Source: Deltaproteobacteria bacterium (GTDB taxonomy: Bacteria > Myxococcota_A > Polyangia > Fen-1088). Taken from it: a stretch of 37,938 nucleotides of DNA. A model generated the notes under the pieces. The model searched no databases and was not told the origin of the DNA. It saw only the letters and a program-made list of their open reading frames with translations. Every line of letters begins with the position of its first letter. Position 1 is the stretch's first letter. The stretch is from assembly GCA_016935975.1 (NCBI GenBank), contig JAFGPX010000125.1, positions 1-37,938 on the forward strand, in the 5' to 3' direction. Below are positions 9,114 through 18,169 of this stretch, piece by piece. The position numbers and the translations under genes are program-made.

Positions 9114-10535
9114 CTAGCCAATCCGAAAGACCTTGCGTGCATCCGCGACTTGGCCGGTGACGGCCGCCGCCGCGACCATGAGCGGGCTCATGAGCAGGGT
9201 GCGGCCTTGCGGCGAGCCCTGCCGGCCCTTGAAGTTGCGGTTCGAGGACGAGGCGCAGATCTCGCGACCCTGCAGCTTGTCGGGGTTCATGGCCAGGCAC
9301 ATCGAGCAGCCGGCCTCGCGGAACAGGAACCCGGCGTCTGCAAACACCTTGTCCCAACCGCGTGCGATCATGTCCTTGCGCACCTGCACCGAGCCGGGCA
9401 CGACAAGCGCGCGCACGTTCGGCTTGACCTTGTGCCTGCCGCCCTCGAGCACCTTGACCACCTCCTCGAAGTCCGACAGGCGGCCGTTGGTGCACGAGCC
9501 GATGAAGGCCACGTCGATCTTCGTGCCGGCGATGGGCTGGCCGGGCTTGAAGTCCATGTAGCCGTAGGCTTCGCGGACCCCGTCGCGCTCGTCGGTCGGG
9601 AAGGCGTCCAGCGCCGGGATGGTGCCGTCTACGGCGACGGACTGGGCCGGCGTGATGCCCCAGGTGACCACGGGCGGGATGTCCTCGGCCTTGAACGAGA
9701 CCACGTCGTCGTACCGGGCGCCGGGATCGCTCCTGACGCTCTCCCAGTAGGCCACCGCGCGCTGCCAGGCCGCGCCCTTGGGCGCGTACTCGCGCCCCGC
9801 AAGGTAGTCGTAGGTGGTCTGGTCCGGGTTGACGTAACCGCAGCGCGCGCCGCCTTCGATGCTCATATTGCAGACGGTCATGCGTTCGTCCATGGTCATG
9901 CGGTCGAAAAGATCGCCCGCGTACTCGTAGGCAAAGCCCACGCCGCCCTTCACACCCAGCTTCTGAATGATGTAGAGGATCACGTCCTTGGCGTAGACGC
10001 CCGGCCCGAGCTTGCCTGTGACCTCGATGCGGCGGACCTTGAGCTTTTCCATCGCGAGAGTCTGCGTGGCCAGCACGTCGCGGATCTGCGAGGTGCCGAT
10101 GCCGAAGGCCAGGGCGCCGAAGGCGCCGTGGGTGGCGGTGTGCGAGTCGCCGCAGCAGATGGTCATGCCCGGCTGGGTCAGGCCGCGCTCGGGGCCCACG
10201 ACGTGCACGATGCCGTTCTCGTTGGCCGCGGGCGAGAAGAAGCGGATGCCGAAGTCCTTCACGCTCTTCTCCAGGCTTCGCATCATCTCCTCCGCCATGG
10301 CGTCCTCGAACGGGCGCAGCTTGGTGTGGGTCGGCACGATGTGGTCCACCGTGGCGAACGTCCGCTCGGGAAACATGACCTTGAGCTTGCGCTCCCGGAT
10401 CATGGCGAAGGCCTGCGGCGAGGTCACCTCGTGCAGCAGGTGCAGCCCCATGAGCAACTGCGCCTGCCCCGAGGGCAACTGGCGGACGACGTGGTTGTCG
10501 AAGACTTTCTCGTAGAGGGTTCGGGCCGTGGTCAC
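9114..10535 (-). CDS. leuC: 3-isopropylmalate dehydratase large subunit
   Basis: [67 protein letters not shown] start with GGAGGAG upstream. Confidence 0.96.
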   Translation of the reverse strand: MTTARTLYEKVFDNHVVRQLPSGQAQLLMGLHLLHEVTSPQAFAMIRERKLKVMFPERTFATVDHIVPTHTKLRPFEDAMAEEMMRSLEKSVKDFGIRFFSPAANENGIVHVVGPERGLTQPGMTICCGDSHTATHGAFGALAFGIGTSQIRDVLATQTLAMEKLKVRRIEVTGKLGPGVYAKDVILYIIQKLGVKGGVGFAYEYAGDLFDRMTMDERMTVCNMSIEGGARCGYVNPDQTTYDYLAGREYAPKGAAWQRAVAYWESVRSDPGARYDDVVSFKAEDIPPVVTWGITPAQSVAVDGTIPALDAFPTDERDGVREAYGYMDFKPGQPIAGTKIDVAFIGSCTNGRLSDFEEVVKVLEGGRHKVKPNVRALVVPGSVQVRKDMIARGWDKVFADAGFLFREAGCSMCLAMNPDKLQGREICASSSNRNFKGRQGSPQGRTLLMSPLMVAAAAVTGQVADARKVFRIG

Positions 10536-10993
10536 TTGTGCTCCTCCTTCCTGCCGTACTGTTCGAGCCGGTCGCAAAGCCGATTGCCGAATCCGACGAA
10601 GTTCTTCACCTCCGACGGGTCGAGCCCAAGCCAGATCCGCTCGATGGCCTGCTCGCGCTCCTGCCGCAGGGCTTCGAGCGCGCGCTTGCCTTTGGCGGAA
10701 AGCTGGTAGGCGCGCTGGCGTCCGTCGGCTTTCGACAGGGACACGCTGACCAGGCCCTTGCCGAGAAGCTGGCGCAGGGTCTTGGAGACGGCGGCGGCCG
10801 AGCTGTCGCGCGTCTTGGCGAACATGCTGGGCATGAAGTGGTCGGTCGCGATCTCTTCCAGCAACGCCCACTGTCCGTCCGAGAGCCCGACCGACAAGGC
10901 CAGCTCCTCGCGCCGGCGGCGGAAAGCGTCGGACAGCCGGCGCAGGCAAGCGATGCCCGCGTGGGCCGAGGCGACGGTCGTTTTGCTTGCCAT
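10532..10993 (-). CDS. MarR family winged-helix transcriptional regulator
   Basis: wHTH architecture ([11 protein letters not shown]...[43 protein letters not shown]); stop overlaps leuC start (GTGA). Confidence 0.88.
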   Translation of the reverse strand: MASKTTVASAHAGIACLRRLSDAFRRRREELALSVGLSDGQWALLEEIATDHFMPSMFAKTRDSSAAAVSKTLRQLLGKGLVSVSLSKADGRQRAYQLSAKGKRALEALRQEREQAIERIWLGLDPSEVKNFVGFGNRLCDRLEQYGRKEEHK

Positions 10994-11000
10994 GGGCAAA

Positions 11001-11020
11001 TAATTAACCCAGGTTAACTA
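11001..11020. promoter_or_regulatory. Candidate MarR-family operator overlapping the marR promoter
   Basis: TAATTAACC-CA-GGTTAACTA: perfect TTAACC/GGTTAA core, 8 of 9 arm positions symmetric, 7 nt from the marR ATG. Confidence 0.65.
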
Positions 11021-11028
11021 AAAGTCAA

Positions 11029-11088
11029 GGGCGCGATGAATCGCGCCCTGCGTCCTGACGCATGTGTAGGGGCGCAATTCATTGCGCC
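11029..11088. repeat. REPIN-like intergenic element: two inverted copies of an 18-bp palindrome flanking a smaller palindrome
   Basis: GGGCGCGAT-GA-ATCGCGCCC (11029-11048), TGCGTC-CT-GACGCA (11049-11062), GGCGCAAT-TC-ATTGCGCC (11071-11088). Confidence 0.7.
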
Positions 11089-11125
11089 TCGGGGCGGGCG
11101 ATCGCCATGACGCCCGTGCGGCCGC

Positions 11126-12457
11126 TCACGTCGCGGGTGCCTGGTTGGCGTCGGGATTCTTGCCGAACGGCGCGAGCCAGGCCAGCGCGATGGACGGGAT
11201 CGACGCCAGCAGCACGAAAAGGAAGAAGTTGTGGTAGTGCAGCGCCGCCTGGATCTTCCCGCTCACCATCCCGGTGAGCATCATGTTGAGCGCCATGACG
11301 CCCGTGGCGAAGGCGTAGTGGGCCGTGCGGTAGGGGCCGGGCGACAGCTCTTGCATCATGTAGAGCATCATCCCGACCGTCCCGAGGCCGTAGCCGAACT
11401 TCTCGACGAACACCGTCCCCGCGATCAGGGTCAGGTTCGTGGGCATGGTGTGGCTCAGGTAGAAGTAGGTGACGAGCGGGACGTTGAGGCAGAAGGCCAA
11501 GAGCACGAACACGCGGCGCAGGGTCAGGCGCGCGGCGACGAAGCCGCCGAGCAGGGTGCCGGCGACGAAGACCACGGTGCCGATGGCGTTGATGTGGCCG
11601 AGCGCCATGTTGTCGAGCCCCAGGCCGCCGACCTCGCGCCGGTCGATGAGGAAGAGCGGGCCGATCTTCTCGATGAACCCTTCGCCGAAACGATAGAAGA
11701 AGACCACCGCGATCATCATCCACACGCGCGGCTTGCGAAAGAAGCTGGCCCAGGCGTCTCCCGTGGTGCGCAAGGCTTCGGACACGCTGCGGGCGGCATC
11801 CGGCGCCTTCGAGCCCGGCGGCAGCAAGAAATAGTGCCAGAGCGCCGTCGCGGCCAGGATGGCCGCGATGATGAGCATGACGACCATCCACGCCACGAAC
11901 CAGGCCGGATGCGGCCCTGCGGCCGGCGCGGGGCGGCCGGCGGCGGCCCAGTCGAAGAGGATCTTGGTGAGGCTGACGAGCGAGCCGGACACCAGCACCC
12001 GCCCCAAGTTCCAGAACGCCCCCTGGACGCCAATGTAGAGCGCCTGCTCTTTCTCCGTCGAGGAGGTCAGGTAGACGCCGTCGCCCGCGATGTCCTGCGT
12101 GGCCGAGGCGAAGCCGATGATCCAGAAGAACGCGATGCTGAGCGGCAGGTAGATGGGCAGCCTGAGCGCCAAGGCTAGGCAGGTGAAGGTCACGACCATG
12201 GTGCACTCCATGGCCAGCACGAAGAACTTCTTGGTGCGGAACAACTCGACGAGCGGGGCCCACAGCGGCTTGAGCACCCAGGGCAGGTACATGGCGCCGG
12301 TGTAGGCCGCGATCTCGGTGTTCGACAGCCCCAGGTTCTTGTACATGATGGCCGCCACGACCGACACGGCGATCATGGGCGTGCCCATGGCGAAGTAGAG
12401 GCTGGGAACCCAGAGCAAGGGATGCGCGCGCTTGGCTTCGCCGGTCATGGTGCGCAT
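11126..12457 (-). CDS. MFS transporter, AmpG/PAT-like
   Basis: 443 aa, about 12 TM; SLYFAMGTPMIAVSVVAAIMYKNLGLSNTEIAAYTGAMYLPWVLKPLWAPLVE and ASATQDIAGDG motifs. Confidence 0.85.
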   Translation of the reverse strand: MRTMTGEAKRAHPLLWVPSLYFAMGTPMIAVSVVAAIMYKNLGLSNTEIAAYTGAMYLPWVLKPLWAPLVELFRTKKFFVLAMECTMVVTFTCLALALRLPIYLPLSIAFFWIIGFASATQDIAGDGVYLTSSTEKEQALYIGVQGAFWNLGRVLVSGSLVSLTKILFDWAAAGRPAPAAGPHPAWFVAWMVVMLIIAAILAATALWHYFLLPPGSKAPDAARSVSEALRTTGDAWASFFRKPRVWMMIAVVFFYRFGEGFIEKIGPLFLIDRREVGGLGLDNMALGHINAIGTVVFVAGTLLGGFVAARLTLRRVFVLLAFCLNVPLVTYFYLSHTMPTNLTLIAGTVFVEKFGYGLGTVGMMLYMMQELSPGPYRTAHYAFATGVMALNMMLTGMVSGKIQAALHYHNFFLFVLLASIPSIALAWLAPFGKNPDANQAPAT

Positions 12458-12539
12458 AGCTCTACCAGAAAACCCGCGCGCCAGGTCTGCCTTGGGCCGG
12501 TCGAGCGTCTCGTTGCTCCCTCAGACGAGGGCCCACCGG

Positions 12540-12586
12540 GCTAGCTCTTCCCCACGGGCGAAGCTTCGCCCGGGTGGCGTGCTAGC
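12540..12586 (-). terminator. Nested inverted-repeat hairpin at the 3' end of the Cys-rich lipoprotein gene
   Basis: GCTAGC...CCAC-GGGCGAAG/CTTCGCCC-GG-GTGG...GCTAGC; one GCTAGC contains the gene's stop codon. Confidence 0.55.
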
Positions 12587-13307
12587 CGCACAACATCGCG
12601 ACGTCGGGGTTCTCGAGACCGCTGCTCTTGCAGGTGCCGCCGTCGCAGGTGCTCGACCGGCACTCGGAAAACGACGTGCAGGCGGCTCCGTTCTCTTTCT
12701 GGGCCGTGCACTGGTTGGTGCCGGACGGGCAGTAGTACCCATCGAGGCACTCGCTGCCGAGCGTGCAGGCGCCGCCTGCTGCCACGCGGGCGGCACACAG
12801 GTCGGAATCGTAGTCGCAGTAGGCCGAGTCCACGCAGTCGAAGGTCGATTCGCATGGCGCCCCGACCTCCCCGAGAGCCTTGCAGGTGCCGACGCCGGAG
12901 TCGAAGTCGTACTCGCACGTCGCTTTGCCCTCCGTCCCGCCCGCGCAGTCGTTGTCGAAGTCGCACTTCTCGCCGACCTGCTTGGTGCCGGAGCTGCCGC
13001 TGCCGTAGACCGAATCGCAGGGCGAGTCGGCCGAGGATGAGGAGCCGCTGCAGAAGGTGCCGGCGCTGACCTGGGCCTGCATCTCCGCCAGGCAGGCATC
13101 GCCAGCCGCGGAGTCGTACGAGCCATACGAGGCGAGGAACGACATCACCAGATGGCACGTCTTGCCGTCCGCCGGCATGCCGGCCTGGGCGCAACATTTC
13201 GCGACCTCGGCGCAGTAGGCGTCGTTGAACTTCTCGGCATCGCTCTTGCCGCAGCCCAAGGCCAATGGAACCGACAGAATCGACAGCAAGCCAAGCAATG
13301 ATCTCAT
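12582..13307 (-). CDS. Cys-rich lipoprotein with EB/Dickkopf-like cysteine repeats
   Basis: Lipobox SVPLALGC; repeated GAPCESTFDCVDSAYCDYDSDLC / GGACTLGSECLDGYYCPSGTNQC / GAACTSFSECRSSTCDGGTC; GAGGAG SD. Confidence 0.75.
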   Translation of the reverse strand: MRSLLGLLSILSVPLALGCGKSDAEKFNDAYCAEVAKCCAQAGMPADGKTCHLVMSFLASYGSYDSAAGDACLAEMQAQVSAGTFCSGSSSSADSPCDSVYGSGSSGTKQVGEKCDFDNDCAGGTEGKATCEYDFDSGVGTCKALGEVGAPCESTFDCVDSAYCDYDSDLCAARVAAGGACTLGSECLDGYYCPSGTNQCTAQKENGAACTSFSECRSSTCDGGTCKSSGLENPDVAMLCG

Positions 13308-13357
13308 GTTCGCTCCTCTCGCGGGCATGCCGCCCGCTATGTGACGTCCGGGCAAGC

Positions 13358-16093
13358 CTACTTGTTCTTTGCTAGAGCGCCGGCTCTGACCTTGGCCAGT
13401 TTCTCGGCGTCGACGAACTTCTTGGCCGCTTCGTTGACCTCGGCCACGGTCAGCTTCTCGATCTTGCTGTTGAGATCGCTCCAATAGGCCAGGGTGCGGC
13501 CCAGGAAGAGGCCCTGGTCAAGCTCGCCCACGACGAAGTCGTCCTCGGCGATGCGGCCCTGCCAGGACTTGGCGTAGCTCTGCTTGGCGTCGGCCAGCTC
13601 TTTTTCGGTCACGCCGCCCTTCACCATGCCCTCGACCTCGCCCAGAATGCCGGCCAGGGCTCGATCCATGTTGTTGGGCGCGGCCAGGGCGCCGGCGAAG
13701 AAGAAGGCGCTCCGGTCGATGGGGTGGGCGACAAGGTGCGAGAAGGCGCCGTAGGAAATGCCCTCTTTCTGGCGCAGGCGCAAGAACAGGCGCGAGCTCG
13801 GGCTGCCGCCCAGCATGTAGTTCCACAGGAAGAGCGCGGCATACGCCGGGTCGTCGTCGCGCAGCGGCAGCGCCCGGCCGGCGGCCACGAAGGCCATCTC
13901 CTTGTCGGGCGTGTCGATGGTGTCCTCGCTCGCCTTGCCCTCGTGAAAGGGCAGCGGGATGCGCTGGTAGGGCTTGCGCGCCTTCCAGTCGGCGAGAGCC
14001 TTGGCGATACCCTCCCGAACCGCGACCGGATCGAAATCGCCCACGACGGTGATCTGCGCGGCGTTTTGCCCCCATAGCCGCCTGTGCAGGGAAACCAGAT
14101 CCGCGTACCTGGTCCGGCGCAGGCGCTCGATGTTTTCCTTGATGGTCGGGGTGTAGCGGACGTCGTCGGGCGGGAAGGGCAGAAGGCGTCGCGTGAGCGT
14201 GACGCTGGCGTTGGCCATGGGGTCCGAGAGCTGCTCCTCGAGCTTGGTCAGCTTCTCCTTGCGCAGCGCCTCGAACTCCTTTCTGGCCAGGGCGGGCTCG
14301 CGCAACATCTCCCCGAGGATCTCGATTGCCTGCGGCAGATTCTCGCGCACGGTCTTCACGCGCAGCTGCGCGACGTTCGCCGTGGCGGGCGAGCTGCGGC
14401 CGCGGGCGAGGCTGACTTCCGCCTTGAGCAGGTCGAGCTTGTCCTTGAGCTGCTCGAAGGAGAGCTTGCGCGTGCCGCGCAACAGCATCTCGGGCAGCAG
14501 GTCCGCGGCTGCAACCATGCCCTTGAGATCGGTCTGGGAACCGAAGCGTACGGTGAACGCCAGGCGAACCTGCCCGCCCTTGGTCTTCTTCGGGAGCAGC
14601 GCCAACTTGAGGCCCGAGGGCAGCTCGGCGCGCAGCGTCCGCTTCTCGATGTTCTCGACCGTGGCCACGAAGGCCTCACCCGCCGTGGAGACGGGCTCGC
14701 CCTTGTAGTCCTTGAGCATGGCCGCCACGTCGGGCACGGGCGGCAGAGGCGCGCGCGCGGGCTGCTTCTCCGGGTGGAAGAGCCCCAGGGTGCGGTTCGA
14801 CGGTTTCAGGTAGGCGCGGGCCACACGCGCGACGTCGTTTGCCGTCGTCTTCCTCACGCGGTCGCGCGTCAGGAAGAGCAAGCGCCAGTCGCCCATGGCG
14901 GCGAACTCGGACAGAACCACGCCGGCTTTGGCTGTCTCGGACATGGTGAGGTCGAAGTCGCGGAAGAAGCCGGCGCGCCAGCGCTCGATCTCCTCCTTGG
15001 CAATCTCGCTTTCGCCCAAGGACTCCACGATGCCAATCATGACGTTGCGCACCTCCTTGGCCGAGCCTTCCTTGGCCACCTTGGCCGAGAAGACCATCAC
15101 GCCGGGCTCGGCCATGGGGTAGGCCACGCCGTTGACCTCGCTGGCGATGCCCTTGTCGACCAGGGCCTTGTACAGGCGCCCGCTTGGCTTGTTGGTCAGG
15201 ATGTCGACGATGGCGTCTTCCGCCACCTTGTCGGGATCGGCGCCCGCCACGCCGTGATAGACCAGCGACACGATGGCCACGTCGCCCGCGCGGCGGACCG
15301 TCACCTGGCGTTCTCCGTCCTGCACGGGCTCGACGGTCCAGGTCGGCGCCAGCTTGCGCGTGGGGCGCGCTATGGCGCCGAAGTACTTGCCGACCAGCTC
15401 CAGGGCGCGCTTCTCGTCGAACTTGCCGGCCACGATGAGGATGGCGTTGTCGGGCTGATAGTAGCGTTTGTAGAAGGCGCGCAGGTTCTCGATGGGCACG
15501 CGCTCGATGTCGCTGCGCGAGCCGATGGTGGACTTGCCGTAATTGTGCCACTGGTAGGCGGTGGCCAGCATCTTGTCCTCGAGCACGATGTCGGGCGAGT
15601 TCTCGACTTTCTCGAACTCGTTGCGCACCACTTGGAACTCCTTGGCCAGATCCTCGGCAGCGATCTTGCTGTTGACCATGCGATCGGCTTCCAGGGCCAG
15701 CGCGAATTCGAGGTTCTCGTCGGAGGCCGGCATTTCCTCGAAGTAGTTGGTGCGGTCCCACCAGGTGGTGCCGTTGAAGTGCGCGCCATGATCCTGCAGC
15801 AGCTTCCAGATGTCGGGCCGGCTGGGCGTGCCCTTGAAGAGCATGTGCTCGAGCAGGTGCGCCATGCCGGTTTCGCCGTAGCCTTCCAGGCGCGAGCCCA
15901 CGAGGTAGGTGATGTTGACCAGCACGGTGGGCTTGCTCTGGTCCGGGAAGATGAGGACCCGCAGCCCGTTGTGGAGACGGTATTCGGTGATGCCTTCGAC
16001 CGAGGTCACCTTGACCAGCTTGGGGGTGGTCGCCGCGGCCGCAGTGGTGGCGACAAGAGGCAGAAGCACGAGTCCTAGCAGGATGAGGCGCAT
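13358..16093 (-). CDS. M16 family zinc metalloprotease (insulinase/pitrilysin-like, fused two-domain)
   Basis: 911 aa, signal peptide, HLLEH (HxxEH) in MAHLLEHMLFKGT, second M16 C-terminal domain. Confidence 0.92.
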   Translation of the reverse strand: MRLILLGLVLLPLVATTAAAATTPKLVKVTSVEGITEYRLHNGLRVLIFPDQSKPTVLVNITYLVGSRLEGYGETGMAHLLEHMLFKGTPSRPDIWKLLQDHGAHFNGTTWWDRTNYFEEMPASDENLEFALALEADRMVNSKIAAEDLAKEFQVVRNEFEKVENSPDIVLEDKMLATAYQWHNYGKSTIGSRSDIERVPIENLRAFYKRYYQPDNAILIVAGKFDEKRALELVGKYFGAIARPTRKLAPTWTVEPVQDGERQVTVRRAGDVAIVSLVYHGVAGADPDKVAEDAIVDILTNKPSGRLYKALVDKGIASEVNGVAYPMAEPGVMVFSAKVAKEGSAKEVRNVMIGIVESLGESEIAKEEIERWRAGFFRDFDLTMSETAKAGVVLSEFAAMGDWRLLFLTRDRVRKTTANDVARVARAYLKPSNRTLGLFHPEKQPARAPLPPVPDVAAMLKDYKGEPVSTAGEAFVATVENIEKRTLRAELPSGLKLALLPKKTKGGQVRLAFTVRFGSQTDLKGMVAAADLLPEMLLRGTRKLSFEQLKDKLDLLKAEVSLARGRSSPATANVAQLRVKTVRENLPQAIEILGEMLREPALARKEFEALRKEKLTKLEEQLSDPMANASVTLTRRLLPFPPDDVRYTPTIKENIERLRRTRYADLVSLHRRLWGQNAAQITVVGDFDPVAVREGIAKALADWKARKPYQRIPLPFHEGKASEDTIDTPDKEMAFVAAGRALPLRDDDPAYAALFLWNYMLGGSPSSRLFLRLRQKEGISYGAFSHLVAHPIDRSAFFFAGALAAPNNMDRALAGILGEVEGMVKGGVTEKELADAKQSYAKSWQGRIAEDDFVVGELDQGLFLGRTLAYWSDLNSKIEKLTVAEVNEAAKKFVDAEKLAKVRAGALAKNK

Positions 16094-16129
16094 GGGGTTC
16101 TCCTGACGGTCGAGACTAGCAGCGGTACG

Positions 16130-16309
16130 CTATCCCGAGAAGAAGCGTTCGGAAAGCAGGCGGCCGGCGCCCAGCATGGCGATGACCATGCCGGCCGCGG
16201 CCAAGAACCCGCCCAGCAAATCGAACGGCCGTCGCCTGGCCGTGGCGAGCCGCACCCCGTACGCGCACGAGACGAGGCCGCCGAGGATGAGCAAGATCGC
16301 GAGTGCCAT
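16130..16309 (-). CDS. Small two-TM membrane protein, unknown
   Basis: 59 aa MALAILLILGGLVSCAYGVRLATARRRPFDLLGGFLAAAGMVIAMLGAGRLLSERFFSG. Confidence 0.5.
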   Translation of the reverse strand: MALAILLILGGLVSCAYGVRLATARRRPFDLLGGFLAAAGMVIAMLGAGRLLSERFFSG

Positions 16310-16403
16310 GACGCTGGCGCCTCCGAGGCGGGAATCCGGCCGCGCGACGAGCGGTCTCTCTGCCGGGAGGCAACAGGTCCTATTCTTGATATAAAGACGG
16401 GCG

Positions 16404-17471
16404 ATGTCCAAGCCCCAAGCCTTCGCGCTGGTTCTCGCTGGTGGCGGGGGAACACGTCTGTGGCCGGCCTCGCGCCGCAGCCGGCCGAAGCAGCTCCTGA
16501 GCCTGGGAGGCGCGGAGTCGCTCATCGCCGCCACCTTCGGGCGGGTGAGCCGCGTTCTGGGCCGGGAGCATACGCTGGTCGTGACCGCCGCGGATCAGGC
16601 CGAGGCCATGGCGCGCGCTTTGCCCGAGTTGCCAGCCGAGAACCTGATAGCCGAGCCGGCCGCGCGCAACACCGGTCCGGCCGTCGGGCTGGGCGCGCTC
16701 GTCGCCGCACGCCGGGCCGGAGACGACGTGCGCCTGGCCGTGATTCCCTCGGACGCTTTCATTGCCGACGAGATCGAATTCGGTCGCCTTCTTGCCGTGG
16801 CTATCGAACATGCGGCCGAGGCCATCGTCACCATCGGCGTCAGGCCGCTGCGCCCCGAAACCGGCTACGGCTACCTCCAGCGCGGCGCGCTCGTGCGCGA
16901 GGGGGTCTTCGAGGTGGCCCGTTTCGTCGAAAAGCCCGACAGCGCCACGGCCGTGCGCTATCTGGCGAGCGGCGACTTCCTGTGGAACTCGGGTATGTTC
17001 TTCTTCACGGCGCGGCGGCTCTTCGACGAGACGGCCGCGCACCTGCCCGAGCTGGCGGCGATCCTGGCCGCGATCCGCGGCAGCGCCGATCCCATCGCAA
17101 CGGCCAGGGCGCTCTACCCCCGAGCGCCCAAGATCTCCATCGACTATGGCATCATGGAGAAGGCGAGCGACATTCGCGTGGTGCCGGGTGCTTTTGGCTG
17201 GAACGACGTGGGCAGCTGGTCCGCGCTTGCCGACATTCGCGCCAAGGACGGCAAGGGCAACGTGGTCATAGGCGATGCGCTTGCGAGCGATGTCGCGGGC
17301 AGCGTGCTGGTGGCCGAGTCCGGCGGTCCCTTCGTGGGCGTGGTGGGCGTCGACGACCTGGTGGTGGTGGCGACCAAGGACGCCGTCTTGGTGGTGAGGA
17401 AGGATCGCGCGCAAGAGGTGCGGGCGCTCGTGGACGCGCTGGCGGCGAAGCAGCGCCACGAGCTGTTGTAG
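16404..17471 (+). CDS. manC: Mannose-1-phosphate guanylyltransferase
   Basis: ALVLAGGGGTRLWPASRRSRPKQLL, FVEKPD, WNSGMFFF, DYGIMEK, WNDVGSW motifs. Confidence 0.92.
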   Translation: MSKPQAFALVLAGGGGTRLWPASRRSRPKQLLSLGGAESLIAATFGRVSRVLGREHTLVVTAADQAEAMARALPELPAENLIAEPAARNTGPAVGLGALVAARRAGDDVRLAVIPSDAFIADEIEFGRLLAVAIEHAAEAIVTIGVRPLRPETGYGYLQRGALVREGVFEVARFVEKPDSATAVRYLASGDFLWNSGMFFFTARRLFDETAAHLPELAAILAAIRGSADPIATARALYPRAPKISIDYGIMEKASDIRVVPGAFGWNDVGSWSALADIRAKDGKGNVVIGDALASDVAGSVLVAESGGPFVGVVGVDDLVVVATKDAVLVVRKDRAQEVRALVDALAAKQRHELL

Positions 17472-17519
17472 GCGCCGGTCAGCGCTCGGACGTGCCGCAA
17501 CGACGTCGCCGTTCCCATA

Positions 17520-18134
17520 CTAGCTGAGGGTGAAGGGGTACGTGACGATCTGACTGGTGCCGGCGCTCGGGAAGCGCAGGCGTCCGACCACGCCCTTGAT
17601 GCAGCCGAACAGGCCGTTTCGCTGCAACACGACGGGCGCCTCGACGCGCACGCCGCGCACGGTGCCGGCGCGCTGGATGCGGAACTTGATGGTCACGCGG
17701 CCGGGCACGTAGGTTTCCAGGTCGGGCCGCGCGCGCGCGATGCACTCGAGGATGGCGCCTTCCTGGCTGCGAAAACGCTCGTCGATCTGATCCTGCGACA
17801 GCTCGGCCAGCTCCTGGTCGTTCGACATGTCCAGACGGAGCACGTCGGGGGTCGACAGGTCGTCGCCCATCGCCACCGAACGCAGATCCGCGGCGGACAG
17901 GCGCGCGGGCTCGGCCTCGGATTCCGGCGCGACGAAGCCGTCGCCTGCCGCCGGTCCACGTGCGACGCGCCTGGCGCCGCGCGGCCGCCGCCGCGTCCGC
18001 TTGCCGGCCGTCGCCGCTCCGGCATCCGGCGCTTTCGCCGCCGCCGGGGAGGTCGCGGACTGCATGTGCTGCCAGGCGAGGTACCCGCCGAAGGCGAGCC
18101 CGGCAACGAGCAGACCGAGCAGGAAGCCCTTCAT
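17520..18134 (-). CDS. AgmX/PglI C-terminal domain protein (TonB-like)
   Basis: N-terminal TM; C-terminal ILECIARARPDLETYVPGRVTIKFRIQRAGTVRGVRVEAPVV...LFGCIKGVVGRLRFPSAG. Confidence 0.75.
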   Translation of the reverse strand: MKGFLLGLLVAGLAFGGYLAWQHMQSATSPAAAKAPDAGAATAGKRTRRRPRGARRVARGPAAGDGFVAPESEAEPARLSAADLRSVAMGDDLSTPDVLRLDMSNDQELAELSQDQIDERFRSQEGAILECIARARPDLETYVPGRVTIKFRIQRAGTVRGVRVEAPVVLQRNGLFGCIKGVVGRLRFPSAGTSQIVTYPFTLS

Positions 18135-18169
18135 CGCGAGGAGAGCCTACAACGCGGGCGAGACGGCCG

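Noticed and set aside
9018-10709. 563-aa forward ORF
   Set aside because: Antisense to leuC/leuD, which carry unmistakable motifs
13321-13337. GCGGGC-ATGCC-GCCCGC hairpin as a terminator after the M16 gene
   Set aside because: Only 6 bp, no T-tract, and a short GC-rich dyad like this is expected by chance at this composition
14084-16078. 664-aa forward ORF
   Set aside because: Antisense to the M16 protease, whose HxxEH motif and signal peptide are clear
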